Shown here piece after piece: positions 42,995 through 55,293 of a stretch of 64,000 nucleotides of DNA. Numbering within the stretch: position 1 is the first letter of the stretch; every line of letters begins with the position of its first letter. This stretch comes from Ampelomyces quisqualis (lineage: Eukaryota > Ascomycota > Dothideomycetes > Pleosporales > Phaeosphaeriaceae). Where the stretch lies: positions 1,922,001-1,986,000 of the forward strand of contig JAGTXZ010000021.1 of assembly GCA_018398575.1 (NCBI GenBank), in the 5' to 3' direction. The position numbers and the translations under genes are program-made. The notes beneath the pieces are model-generated. The model made no database searches, was not told where the DNA came from, and saw nothing but the letters and a program-made list of their open reading frames with translations.

Positions 42995-44696
42995 ATTTGC
43001 AGCACATGTGTGTAAAGCGTCTTAATCAATCGACTTTGACTCTACACCTCTTGCTAGCAGTGAAGAGTATCACGTCGGATATCGTCTATGCGTAGCAAGT
43101 AACCTCGCATGTTCAAAATGTCTAAGCCCTTTGACCATGGACCCAGTATCCATCTCTAGCTTACCCTCCTCCCTGCTTCCAACCATACACCATGACTCAC
43201 CATCGCGAAACACACATTTTCATCACCAAGTGTGGTATTCCTGTGTAGCGAATGAAGATGGTTGGCGTACAAAATCTCATCATAGGAGAGAGACTTGGGA
43301 TTACGGAGCACAGTACTCGGTACAGATTGAGAATTCCCGGGGAGCAAGATTCAAGGTTGTGGTGGATGGACCAGGTGGGGGCCAGCTCCGGAGTACGGAT
43401 ACAACAAACAAAAGCTGTACCAAGTCTGCCATGGCACAAAGGCGGTAAAACGGCCTTGCGCTGGCTCTGATGGCTCCATGCATGCCCGTACAACGTGCAT
43501 TGTGGCGGTGAAGCTGTGTCTTTTGCATGCGCGTTGCCAAGGCCTGAGCTCAACCTTTGTTCCCAAATATAAAAAAATAATTATGGGCCATGTCCTCGGT
43601 GCGACGCACAAGGGCGTCTGGGGAGTTTCTCACATTTGCGTTGGGTTGGGACCTACCGAGTACTTTGAGAATGGTTCAGGTAAGGCGTAAGCACAGTCGA
43701 GAGAGCGTCATTCACGTCGGGACGGAGCTTTGTCGAAAGCGTGGCTCTTTCGGCTGCTGACGTGGATTGGAGGTGACACGTTGGATGAGGCACGGGGTGT
43801 GTTTCGTTAACATGCAAGAACAGCGCTGCGCCACGCTGCATGCCGCGCCCGAGGGGCTGCATGGGAAGAAGTGAGCTCGATTACGGCCCGGCGTTGTTGG
43901 TTTTGGAACGAGGACGGAAGGTTGGCCATGCGGCAAGTTCCTTTTGTGAAGCACGTGCTAGAGCGTTTTCGGAAAAAAGCGCGTCCTGAGGACCTGAGAG
44001 GACCATGCTACAGGAAGCTTCTTGGATGACATTGCGTGTGGACCAGGCTGTATGTATAGACGCCGGTTATCGAGCTCACGATGATTCCGAGGGCAGCACT
44101 CATCCGAGTTGATCATGTCGGATACTTGGGGCGAGGATGCAGGCGCGGTCATGTTCAGGGTGAAGGGAGTGATGGGGCCGGCCGCTGCACGTGTTGGCTA
44201 TGCCACGAGGCGCCAGTGGCTAGACAGCCAGCCACAGCGTCAACGGCGTCGGGAGCAGTGTTGGACACGTACATATGTAGATACAATATCCCCCCAGGAT
44301 GATGACATGCACGGCGGCCCCTCGGATCGCGGCGAGGGCAGGCTGCAGGATGCGAAGGGGCGACGAGGCTACGGACTCGTGCGACTGACTCTGGCCAGCG
44401 CGCGGATTAGAGTCTGCCGGACCTTCTCACCATGCTCCGTAGTCCAGCCGAAACAGTGCAGCTCAGGAGTCAGGAGTCAGGACCTCCAGCGTCAAGGCTC
44501 AGGCACGGGCGCCGTGGGAAAAGGGGCCCCTGCCGCCGCGACACGACAGGCTACCTATGTACATACATACATATCCGCACGCCGTACGCCGCACCGTACC
44601 GCCCGGCGCCCTGCGTGATGGCCCTGGCGGCGGTTGACGTTGTGCGTGCATGCGGCATGTCCTCGCTCTCGTGCCCAAGCGGCAGGCTGCGAAACG

Positions 44697-44751
44697 GCGA
44701 AAATGCTGGCCGAAAAGGCGAAAATGCTGGCCGAAAAGGCGAAAATGCGGG
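44697..44751 (+). repeat. 21-bp tandem repeat, 2.6 copies
   Basis: Unit GGCGAAAATGCTGGCCGAAAA, exact copies at 44697-44717 and 44718-44738, and a third, diverging copy from 44739. Confidence 0.9.
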
Positions 44752-44927
44752 CGGCGCGCCAATCGCTGCCACAGGCACGCAAAAGGGGCGGGCGCTAGGT
44801 CGCTTCAGGCCGCTCCTCCCCCGTCCAGCGGCGCGCGCCTTCCTGACAGTCAGCCCCGTCGTCCAGGCCTCATTTCACGCCCTCCCCCCCCCCCGAGCCC
44901 CTCGCCGTCTGCCCCCAAGTTGCCGAG

Positions 44928-44936
44928 TACTCCGTA
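44928..44936. repeat. Dispersed motif TACTCCGTA
   Basis: Within GTACTCCGTAC (44927-44937), a near-palindrome. Followed 8 nt later by another imperfect version (GTACTCGGTAC). Confidence 0.7.
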
Positions 44937-45004
44937 CCAAACACTGTACTCGGTACCGCGCAGAACCTCAGCGTCGCGCCGCTATGCCCGCGGCCTCCTT
45001 CACC

Positions 45005-45028
45005 GCCCTCGCCCTCGCCCTCGCCCTC
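45005..45028 (+). repeat. Hexanucleotide repeat GCCCTC, four units
   Basis: Four exact units in the pyrimidine-rich leader of the kinase gene. Confidence 0.85.
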
Positions 45029-45780
45029 GCCCGCTCGCCGCGAACCTGACCACCGTTGCTGGCTGCGCGCGCGTCTTCCACCTGCCAACGCACGCATCCG
45101 CGACCGCTCTCCCTCACCACGGCAACAGGCCATCTGCTGGCCCCGCGCCGCCGCCTCTTGTCCCCTCTGGGCCTCGTCCCTACGCCGCGCCCAGACCGCC
45201 TCGTCTGCCCCCCCCCCCTCTGCCTTTTTGCTGCACCACCTCGTCGCCCTGGCTCTCTCCTGCCGTCCAGTTCCACATCCCTCCTCCCCGGACCCTCTGT
45301 GCACGGCCAAATCTCCCAGCCCGACATTAACCTACCAAGCAATCATCACCAGTCGCTCCTCTTTCATGCTCACTAGACCCTAACAAGCTCCGGAGCACCA
45401 TCCGCCTACCGTTCTCCTGGGCTGATATCCACACGCCCTTCCCACCCGTCGACCTTCATTTCGTCGCTGCCACTACCTGGGTCCCCTAACTTTGCTCCTA
45501 TCGAATCTCGAACCCTTTGATACGCACTGGACTCCCCCTCACCCTCCCCCTCCCCCTCAGCCTACTTGGCTTCTGCGCTTGACGTCTCTTGTGCCACCAG
45601 CTGTCTACCCCAACGCCGAATGCGATGAATTAGACATCGTCTGGTCGAATCATCAGTACGCATCTCCACCGCTCCCCCCGACGGCAAGCGCTGATTTGCC
45701 CAGCACACTTGCTTTTCAACAAAAAAAAACACTACTCCAACATCGGATGTTTTCGTAGAGGGGAGTAACACATTATCGAT

Positions 45781-48217
45781 ATGCAGCCAGACTCACAAGC
45801 GCAGCCGCATGGCTGGGCCTCTCTCGAGGAGAGGTATGAAGTCATGAAGGAGATTGGCGATGGCAGCTTCGGCAGCGTCGCCCTCGCGCGCGTTCGAACT
45901 GCAGGCTCTCACATTGCCCGACGTGGTACTTTGGTAGGTTCAACGTTACCCAAGCGCTCTGACCATTGGCCGACCTCTAACGCGTCACAGGTCGCGATCA
46001 AAACTATGAAGAAGACATTTGATTCCTTCTCAAGCTGTCTGGAGCTGCGAGAAGTCATCTTCCTGCGATCACTGCCGCCACACCCTCATCTCGTCCCTGC
46101 CCTGGACATCTTCCTGGACCCGTACAGCAGGAGACTTCACATTGCCATGGAGTTCATGGACGGAAACCTGTACCAACTAATGAAAGCCCGTGACCACAAG
46201 CCGATGGATGCCCACAGTGTGAAGAGCATCCTCTTCCAGATCCTCTGCGGCCTCGAGCACATCCATGACCGCGAGTTTTTCCACCGCGACATCAAGCCGG
46301 AGAACATTCTCGTTTCCACATCTCAGCAAAACGACACGTCGCACCCGTTCCGTCGCTACTCAGCCATGATGACTCCGCCATCGACACCTCCGGTCTACAC
46401 CATCAAGATTGCCGACTTTGGTCTCGCAAGAGAAACCCACTCCAAACTCCCATACACGACATACGTTTCCACCCGATGGTATCGCGCACCCGAAGTGCTC
46501 CTCCGCGCAGGACAATACTCCGCTCCCGTTGACATTTGGGCAGTTGGCGCCATGGCTGTGGAGATTGCTACCCTCAAGCCCTTGTTTCCCGGTGGTAACG
46601 AAGTTGATCAAGTATGGAGGGTATGTGAAATCATGGGCAGCCCTGGTGGCTGGGTCAACAAATACGGACAGCGCGTCGGTGGTGGTGAATGGAAGGAGGG
46701 TGTACGATTAGCACAGAAGCTAGGCTTCTCCTTCCCAAAGGTAAGCATACTCATGACTTTGCCAACGTCAGCCAACTAACAACAAACAGATGGCACCGCA
46801 CTCTTTGGACACTGTTCTGCCATCCCCGCAATGGCCTGCCAGTCTGTCGCAATTTGTGACCTGGTGTTTGTTGTGGGATCCAAATGCCAGGCCAACATCG
46901 GCTCAAGCGCTAGCCCACGAGTATTTCCAGGACGCCTTTGATCCTCTGCGTCTCAAATCTTCCTCTTCCAAGTTGCTGGGCCGCAAGCAGTCCCAACTTT
47001 CAACAAAGGACTCACCAGACGCCTCGCCCAGCCTGAGCTCGAAAACCTCCTCCTGGCTACGGCGGTCACTGGTTGCTCGTGAGAGCGCCCCTGCAGTACC
47101 ACAGCACACGACAACGCAACCATTATCACCTGCACCATCACCTGCAGCGAGCTCTTCAAACGCAACTGGACCAACTAAACAACGACCTGCAGCGATTAAG
47201 CGAGCTACGTGGACGAACGGGGTGTCCCAAAACGGCGCGCCCATTCCCATTCTGCCCTCCATCCGACCAATCTCCCCATTGTCGGCCGAAGTGACTGCGC
47301 AAGCGAATGTGCGTCCTGCACAAGGAGACGAGCAAGTCGCAAAAAAGATTGGCCGCCAACTGTCTGTTGCATCCCATGGCAACCATTACGCGGATGTTCA
47401 TCGGCAAGAAGCAGAGCGTGCACTGAACGGCCAATCTGGTCTTACCTCCCCGCCCAACGGACACAAGGAGGGCTTCTTCTCCCATCTCCGAAAGCGTGCC
47501 CGACGATTGTCAGGAAGATATCAGACGTCCTTGTCACCGAACTCTGACGATATAGAGGCCAATGCCGGATGTGCTCCGTGGGCAGCGACCAACCCTAGAC
47601 AGCTTTCTCTAGCCGACCAGGCCTCATTGGCTGGCGCTGCGTCCAACAACTCGGACTTTTCTGAGCTGGACAAGGCTTTGCAGCATGTCAGAGATAGTGT
47701 GGAAGCGCACTCCCTACAGAATGGTGCGGCCAAGGGCTCTCGCATCGCGACGAATCCCATGCTGAAAAGGCACCACTCTGTTCCTCATGGCCCTGAACCA
47801 CGAGTATCTGAGAATGGTGTCAATGGACCCATCTCCAGCAGGACTAGGCGCGCCATTCAGAATAAGTCGAATCCATCGAACCGTTACGAGACGCCAAATG
47901 AAGAGGAGGAACTTCTCAGTGAAGTTCTTGCGTCAGCGCACAAGGCTTCGAAGAAGCTCGACAAACAAAGAACGTCGGTTCAACCGTCTCAAGCTGATCT
48001 AGGCCCGGCTGCATCATATCTCACACCGTCATCATCCGCCAACCGCAACAGCGTTGGCTTTGGTCAAACAAATCACATTACGCCTAGCAAGCCCATGCTG
48101 ATTTCCAAGGCGCACACCACCCAAAACGACGCTGTCTCAAAGTGGCCTACGCCACCAGATGACTGGGCTTCCAGTGTGACTGCGAGCCTCATGACTACCC
48201 AGTCACTGTATCGGTAG
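45781..48217 (+). CDS. Ime2/RCK-type serine/threonine kinase
   Basis: Kinase of the Ime2/MAK group, which in fungi controls meiosis, sexual development and light or nutrient responses. Three exons, 45781-45933, 45991-46740 and 46790-48217, encode 776 residues. Gly loop EIGDGSFGSV; catalytic Lys in VAIK (residue 55, just after intron 1); HRD at 149-151; DFG at 193-195; MAPK-like activation motif T207-T208-Y209 followed by VSTRWYRAPEVL. An insert of about 20 residues (FRRYSAMMTPPSTPP) lies between HRD and DFG. The kinase domain ends near residue 350 (FQDAFDP). The other 420 residues are Ser/Pro-rich and look disordered, with a dibasic HLRKRARRLSGRYQ. Intron 1 is 57 nt and stop-free. The upstream region is unusually long. 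Confidence 0.92.
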
Positions 48218-49349
48218 TCGCATACCCCATTCGCTCTTTTCGCTTCTCCTTCTACATCATTTACAGCCACATCATTGTAATAAGATCTACGCGCCTGATC
48301 ACCACTATCTGCCGACAACCCTCGATTTACTTCGACGGGCAACGGCCACGAACCCATGACACTGAGCCTCTGGCCACCGTCAGGAACGGTGCGCACATCG
48401 CAAATCGCACCAGGAGACGCGCATAGACGTCGCAAAAGCAGCGTTTCTCGGGATGGTGTTTCGGCCTCAAAAACTCCGGCCTCGCATCATCACTTGAACT
48501 TTCCGCAACGTCATATACAACAGTTACCTACATATATCAGCCTCATTTCCTTTGTTTGTCTCTCTTACATTTGAGTATTCGGCAACCACATCATCTTTTT
48601 ATACCCCTTTGTCAGTTGCAAGTGCGTAGTTTGCGAGATTGCATGCCTAGTGAGTGGCGGGGATTGGATACTTCGGACATGCATGGTATAGAAGCACTTT
48701 GAATTTTTCTTTGTAAGACTTAGCTTGAGCGATCAAACTGAACCGTTTTCTCTCTCCTTATGTTGTACTACTATAGACCGGACCGGAATGGCGCGTTCCG
48801 TTGGACACACGGCATCGTCCGTCTTGTGTCCTCCTTTGTAATCATATCGACCAGCAAGCCCATCTTTTTCTCTTGGAATCAGTGCAGTGCACATGATGGC
48901 CAGAGCACACAAGCTACTCCCCTCCTCCCTCCTCCCCCTCCCCCACCAAATCATCGCTCCTGGCTGGACCAGCTCTTCTATACATAGTTGTACTTGTCCA
49001 TAGCAAATTGAATCTGCTACGTGGTTGGGCCTGTGCATTTCCCAGCCACGGAAATCAAACACCAACGAGCTCTCCGAGGTCCAAACTCACTATTCATTGC
49101 CCACACGCACGCGTGGGCATGACGTGAAAAACATAGCACGTGTGTGTTTGTGTGTGTGTGGGAAAGAAGAGATTTTTGCGTAAGCAGAGACAAGTATGGT
49201 GGGACAGCAAGGTGTTGATCATGAAGGATGAAGGGTATGTATTGGTGCCAAGTCTATCAAGTGTGCTGCGAGCCCTGTCGTGCCGTGGTGCCTCGAGAAT
49301 GGGAAATGGTCCTGTTGCGTCTTGTGCCTAGGAGGCGGAAAAGAGCTTG
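48218..49349. other. Convergent intergenic region between kinase and NAR1
   Basis: About 1.13 kb between two stop codons; a short TG-rich tract at about 49139-49161. No coding signal is seen. Confidence 0.5.
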
Positions 49350-51246
49350 CTACCATCCGCCTCCGACGGTGACGGCTAGACCGGCGACTCTCTCCATGTC
49401 GCTGACTTTTTTGCCGACGTTGCTTTCGACTTTACGGAATGATGTGTACAGCAGGCTTTGTTTGTCTACGTGAGTGATTTGCGACCAATGCGCTACAATA
49501 TCGTTGATCTTGCTTGTCGAAATGCCATTGACTACCTTGTCCCCAGTGGTGTCATGGTTCGTCCCGACATGTCGCATCTCTTCATCGCCATCTGCATCGG
49601 TCTTTTCGTCTTCCGGGTCGGAGCCTGAAAAATACGCTTCATCAACCCTTCCGAGCCACTCCTTTTGCTCTTTGGGTCCTGGTTTTGGCGCTGGTACATC
49701 TCCGTTGGTCGATTGCAGCCCTTGCTGTGCCCGTACATGTTCCACCTCCTGAACCTTGATCTGCCCTCCACCGTTTGTACAGCCTCCTGGACATGCCATT
49801 ACCTCTACATATGCGTACTCTTTCACACCTTCGCCTGCACCTGCAGCAGCTCCACCAGGTCTGCGACTTACACCAGTCTTGCCGCCGGGGAGCCTGCTCG
49901 CCTTTGGGGGTTTCAGCCGCCGTACCAGGTTCTGAATGTTGCGGAAGCCGTAAAATCGCGCTGCGCGGATGATGGTTTCTGGACCTCGGACTAGCGAGTA
50001 CTCTACCACGTCTGCATTTCGCCCTCGCGAGACTGATATGGATGAGCCTGGGTTTTGTGCCTGCCATGTCTGCAATATGTGGTATAGATATCCGCCCGAT
50101 GACCCTGCGACTTCATCGTGGTTTGTTCGGCGCGAGGGAGGGAAGAGGAAAGCGTCGAGTTTTTGGTCGGGGAATGGTGTGCGGTCGGTTTCTGTCAAGG
50201 GCGTTCGTGGTAGGGAGGCGAAGTTGATGCCACGAGCAGTTGCAAGGTGCAGTAGCTCGCGAGCCGTGATTACGCAGTCGACATCTCGAACGGGTTCCCG
50301 AGAAGCGCCGTGATTAGGTAGCCATGCAGAAGAAGTGAGCTCGCTACGGCTAGCTTCGAGCTTCTTGTCAAAGCACGGCATGACTGCAACGTGCCAGATA
50401 CTGGAAGGGGAGACATTGTATGTTTGGGCCAAGACAGATTTGACGAGTGTGCCTGTCAATGCTTGCGGAGATTTCAACCGCGACAAGTGTGGGAGAACAT
50501 GGGGATGCGTCTTCTCGGCGTAGCATATCCAGCCAGGACATGCAGATGTGAGAATGGGCTGTTTTGGTGTTGCATCGATTGCGCCCTCTGTGCCGGGCTT
50601 CGACAACGGGTTCGCTGACTTTGGCGCCAGGGCCGTTGCGACTTCGTCTGCCGCCGCGACTAAGCAGGCTTCGCGCATTACATTGGTGTCGATGACCCAG
50701 GTGAAGTCGCTTCCATTGTGACCGCCAGCCTTGAGGCCCGAAGGACCGCTCAGTAGCTGCGCAACCATGTTTCCAGCTTCTGCCTCTGAGACGCTGAAGA
50801 CAGCCGCCAGACTCGCGCGTGCCTGAGGCGAGACGCTGGCCACGAATAGCTTCCCCTCATGACTGTGTCCATTCGCGCCCTTGATTGTCTTGGGAACGTA
50901 TGGCGCGCGCAAGGATCGGTACGCGTCGAGTGTGGTGAGCACCTCGGTGTGGGACTGAAGCGAGACGAGCACTGCTTCTGCACTCGTTACACATCCCGAG
51001 CAAGCGAGGCAGTCGGTAAGCGAGATTGAGGCGGGCGGTGGCGGTTGCGACGCGGCAGCATTCTCCTCGGTGGTGACCTCGTACGCATTCTGGTGCAAGT
51101 TAGTATGCGCTCGATGCGTAGAGGCCGTCGCTATGTCGTACCGTGTTGTCTTGGGACTGTGCGGGCAGTGTCTCGATTGGCTTTATGCACGCGACACCTG
51201 GCGATATAAAGTCGTTCAGGTCATCTGCGGAAAGAATGGCGCTCAT
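49350..51246 (-). CDS. NAR1: Cytosolic Fe-S cluster assembly factor Nar1
   Basis: Iron-only-hydrogenase-like protein of the cytosolic iron-sulfur assembly (CIA) pathway; it passes clusters from the Cfd1-Nbp35 scaffold to the targeting complex. Two exons, 51142-51246 and 49350-51089, encode 614 residues. N-terminal cluster ligands: C20 (GVACIKP) and C62/C65/C68 (DCLACSGC). The C-terminal cluster lies in TSACPGWICYAEK, VAVMPCFDKKLEA and VMACPGGCTNGGGQ. An acidic low-complexity stretch (about residues 525-560) precedes the end. The protein ends GGGW; a C-terminal Trp is a recognition feature in the CIA system (knowledge of the pathway, role here inferred). Exon 1 fits the start MSAILSADDLNDFISP typical of the family. 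Confidence 0.96.
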
Positions 51247-52093
51247 GGCGAGCTATAGCGGGGGAGGGGTGGCGAGGTGCAGAGTGTGGAATGGCGACCG
51301 GCGCAGCGATATAAGAAAGCAGAACGAAGACCTGGCAGGCAATGAATTCCAATCCAGGAAGAGCAACACATAAGGGACAGGCGCAACAGAAAATCGGGCC
51401 CGTCTTAGAAATCGAGGCCGAAGCGCGGAGATGTGCTATCACTGCCATGACATGTCGCCCCCCTCGACCTATCGATAAGCTTGGATTTCTCAGTGCTTGT
51501 CCGCGCACAGACAAAATCTACAGGACAACTACAAGGGCTACAGGACAACCGGGCGGTGGCTATGGCAGAAAGTACGAGACAAAGTATCTGAGACGTACGG
51601 ATAGTGTGAGGATGAATGTTGAGCATGTAGTTCAAGGGAAAAGGGTAGGAATGAGACCGAGACTTGTGTCCTGGCACCAACCTCCTACGTATACTGATAC
51701 TGAATATTTGGCAATGCAAGTGCAGGATTGGGTCAGACCTACCTCGCTACCTGGCGCGTACTCTGCATATACCTACACATATGGGACTCAAGCAGACGAC
51801 GTTAACCACAACATCATCTGGGTCGGAGAGACTACAGGGTCTGGTGACTAGCGAATGCTTGATGCAGTTTCACGTTTGCCAAGTCCCCCTGCGATGGCCT
51901 CCGACCCTTCCACTACATCCAGACAACGTCGCATCCCGCCTCGATATCACACCATCTCTCTCGTAGCCAGTCAAGCTGTGCGACAATCGGCGTGGCTGTG
52001 ACGGCTGTTCGCCACACGGACCCTCGACTTTTCGACAACGTCATTGCGACCTGCAGAGCCCGCTCTTCCCTACGCCTGTGAAGCACGACCATC
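51247..52093. promoter_or_regulatory. Divergent region between NAR1 and the Mpv17 gene
   Basis: 847 bp. One open frame of 170 residues has no features and an unlikely composition. It presumably holds both promoters. Confidence 0.45.
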
Positions 52094-53228
52094 ATGGATG
52101 GCACCAGGCGTAGGGTGCTCTACCAACTAAACAGTCGCTGGATCTACGGCAAGATTGTGAGCGACACCGCTTTCGACGCGCACGAAACATGACTGACTGT
52201 TTTTCTTGGAATAGCCACTTCTCCATACCGCTGTCTTCCTCCTACAAATGGCTGCTGTCTCACTCCTAGCACGCAAGTACAATAGCTACTATGCGCAACG
52301 ACCAGGTATGTCTCCATCTGACAACTTGACACGTGTAGTTTTATTGACTCCATGCGCAGTTCTCACTACGATGATCACCAACGCTGTTCGTACCGCATCC
52401 TTGCCACTAAGCATACTCCGCCCACGCGCCCTACCACCTTGCCCACGTATCCGAATCATCGCGCCTTGAGGCTTACAACAGACCAACAGTTGCGTGTGAC
52501 ATGTGCGATGAAGGCTGACAGTAAACGCAGGTGTTGGGTGGCATCGCGGACACAGTAGCTCAGACACTGACAGCTGTCCGGCAACGCGCAGTGCGCAAGA
52601 AGGGCGGACCGGACAAAGACGACTTCCTCGCTATTGAGATCCACGATCTTGACAGGAGGAACCCAATCAATGACACCGATCTCATCCCAGACTCGAAGCG
52701 GTTGCCCCCTCCTTTCGACTTTGAGCGAACCGTGAGATTCATGTCTTACGGATTCATCATGTCTCCACTTCAGCTTAGGTGGTTTAAGTTCATGTCCAGC
52801 ACCTTCCCGATGAGCAAGACATCCACATGGCTGCCGGCTCTGAAACGCGTGGCTTTCGATCAATTCTTGTTCGCTCCAGCTGGTAAGATTTCAGCATAGT
52901 ATACTCTCAACAAGCCTTTCCTGACACTCTTAGGCCTTGCTTGCTTCTTCACATTCATGACTGTTGCTGAGGGTGGTGGGAAGCGTGCTGTGCAGCGCAA
53001 GTTCCAGGACATTTATGTCCCGGCGCTGAAGGCCAACTGGCTGGTCTGGCCCACTGTGCAGCTCATTAACTTCCGCGTCATGCCCATCCAATACCAGATT
53101 GTATGTATTGCGTGCAAACGTTCACCTTCGACGGCTAATGGTGCTTGCAGCCTTTTGTCTCGACCATTGGTATCGCCTGGACAGCATACCTTTCCCTCAC
53201 GAACTCCGCCGATGAAGCAACATCGTAA
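52094..53228 (+). CDS. Mpv17/PMP22 family membrane protein
   Basis: Integral membrane protein of mitochondria or peroxisomes, possibly a channel. Six exons, 52094-52156, 52215-52305, 52360-52385 (26 nt), 52531-52882, 52934-53100 and 53151-53228, encode 258 residues. Family pattern: RWIYGKIPLLHTAVF, then YYAQRPVLTTMITNAVLGGI followed by ADTVAQ (the RPxLT..TN...G..D..AQ signature, split over three exons). Later come FMSYGFIMSPLQLRWFKFM, DQFLFAPAG and the C-terminal signature KANWLVWPTVQLINFRVMP with the final NF/P block. A hydrophilic loop of about 40 residues (RKKGGPDKDDF...PDSKRLPPP) is longer than in animal Mpv17. The third intron (52386-52530, donor GTTCGT) is the longest, 145 nt. Confidence 0.9.
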
Positions 53229-53922
53229 ATGCTGCACGACTTTCCTTGTACATCTTTGGTCCTTGAGCATTTCAGGTCTGGTCATGGGTACGGTTCCGTC
53301 ATCGTGGAGTACCGATCGGACTTCTTGCGCGTTAGGGTTTATATACTTGGGTCTAGCAGCTCGGCGTTCTTGTGATGGTATGGCGCTGTGTCATTTTACC
53401 TCGGTGGAATTTTCCATTTCTGCACCGGGTATATTCCCTCGTTACGTTTTCGAAAGAATGATATCCTTATCGTACCAGCGAATTCCTCAGTCTCCTTGAT
53501 ATCATGACCATGGGCCCTAATACTTTTGATTATTGAGACTTTCTGAGTGTTGAGATCAAAGAGAAACTAGTGGCTTTGGGTTTGATATGCATGTGTGCTT
53601 TGCATTTGTGAGGTTTCTCACACAACTCCATAGAGTGGACTACCCTCTCGGTCGCGGGAGTAGGCAAGATCTGGCCACCTAGACGAAACACGCCCGGAGC
53701 AAGACGAGTCTGTGGCTGTCTACGTTTGCTAGTTTCTTTCTGACCAGCTTTTTCATTTCCAGCTTGCTTTGGGGATTCAATGACTAGGTTCAAGCTTCTT
53801 AACACAATTGTCTCACCCCACCCCGCGCCTGCCCCACCAGTGCTCAAATGACATAGTAGCTCAACAACAAACACCCAACCCTGCATCCATCACAGTACCC
53901 ATCAGACAACACCAATACCACC
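53229..53922. other. PGK1 promoter region
   Basis: About 690 bp. C-rich stretch CACCCCACCCCGCGCCTG near 53813 and an ACCAATACCACC leader before the ATG, usual for highly expressed glycolytic genes in filamentous fungi. Confidence 0.45.
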
Positions 53923-55293
53923 ATGTCTCTCTCCAACAAGCTCTCCATTGGAGACGTCGACCTCAAGGGAAAGCGCGTTCTGATCCGAGTACGCACACTT
54001 TCAGCGTCTCGAATTCCAAATTGTATAGCGAAACTAACTAGGCGCTTCTCAGGTCGACTTCAATGTCCCCCTCGATGGCGACAAGAAGATAACAAACAAC
54101 CAGCGCATTGTCGGCGCACTCCCCACCATCAAGCATGCCCGCGACAACGGTGCCAAAGCTGTCATCCTCATGAGCCACCTTGGCCGGCCAGACGGCAAGC
54201 CCAACGCGAAGTACAGCCTCAAGCCGGTTGTTCCCGAGCTTGAGAAGCTGCTGGGCACCAGCGTAACCTTTGCCGAGGACTGTGTGGGCAAGCAGGTGGA
54301 GGAGACCGTGAACAAGGCTAGTGACGGACAAGTCATCCTGCTAGAGAACCTGCGCTTCCACGCCGAAGAAGAGGGCAGCTACAAGGATGATGAGGGCAAA
54401 AAGCAGAAAGTTGACAAGAGCAAAGTGGATGAGTTCAGGAAGGGCTTGACTGCTCTTGGTGACATTTACATCAGTGAGTATCCGGCGATCATATTTGAGG
54501 GGTTCAGCCCACTAACCAAACGCCAGACGATGCTTTCGGCACCGCTCACCGCGCACACAGCTCCATGGTTGGCATAGACCTACCCCAGAAGGCCTCTGGC
54601 TTCCTCGTGAAGAAGGAGCTTGATTACTTCGCGCAAGCTCTAGAAGAGCCCAAGCGACCCTTCCTTGCGATCCTCGGTGGCGCCAAAGTCAGCGACAAGA
54701 TCCAGCTCATCGACAACCTGCTCGGCAAAGTCGACAGCCTCATTATCTGCGGCGGCATGTCTTTCACGTTCAAGAAGACCCTCGAGGGTGTCAAGATCGG
54801 GAACAGTCTGTTCGACGAAGCGGGAAGCAAGACAGTGAAGGATCTTGTAGAGAAGGCGAAGAAGAACAACGTCAAGATTGTGCTGCCAGTAGACTACATC
54901 ACGGCAGACAAGTTCGACAAGGATGCTAAAGTTGGCTACGCAACAGACGAGGACGGTATCCCGGACGGCTGGATGGGTCTGGACTGTGGTGAGAAGTCGA
55001 TCAAGTTGTACAAAGAGGCTATCAGCGAGGCGAAGACTATCTTATGGAACGGACCCGCTGGTGTCTTCGAGTTCGACAAGTTCGCAAAGGGCACAAAGGA
55101 GACGCTCGATGCTGCCGTTGAAGCTGCACAGAGCGGAAAGATTGTCATCATCGGTGGAGGTGACACCGCGACCGTTGCGGCCAAGTACGGTGTCGAAGAC
55201 AAGCTGAGCCATGTATCGACAGGTGGTGGTGCGTCGCTTGAGCTGCTAGAGGGCAAGGACTTACCCGGTGTGTCTGCGCTGTCGAGTAAGTAA
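53923..55293 (+). CDS. PGK1: Phosphoglycerate kinase
   Basis: Glycolytic enzyme transferring phosphate from 1,3-bisphosphoglycerate to ADP in the cytosol. Three exons, 53923-53988, 54053-54473 and 54527-55293, encode 417 residues, the normal length. N-domain substrate motifs: RVLIRVDFNVPLD (split by intron 1), LMSHLGRPDG, LLENLRFH and DAFGTAHRAHSSMVG (split by intron 2). C-domain nucleotide motifs: FLAILGGAKVSDK, WNGPAGVFE, GGGDTATVAAKYG and the hinge/end STGGGASLELLEGK. Codon choice looks strongly biased to C-ending codons, as expected for a highly expressed gene. No alteration is visible. Confidence 0.98.

Larger units (their letters stand above)
42995..45780. other. Large gene-free region upstream of the Ime2-like kinase
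   Basis: 2.8 kb, the longest gene-free stretch of the window. The left half (about 43.0-44.1 kb) has no feature. The right half becomes C-rich and pyrimidine-rich toward the kinase, with a 21-bp tandem repeat (44697-44751), a poly-C run near 44885, a TACTCCGTA motif and a CTCGCC hexanucleotide tract. It probably holds a long promoter and 5' leader. Several ATGs precede the kinase start, so upstream ORFs are possible. Confidence 0.5.

Noticed and set aside
44432..45330. Overlapping frames of 205 and 226 residues before the kinase
   Set aside because: Translations of the 21-bp repeat and C-rich leader; low complexity only.
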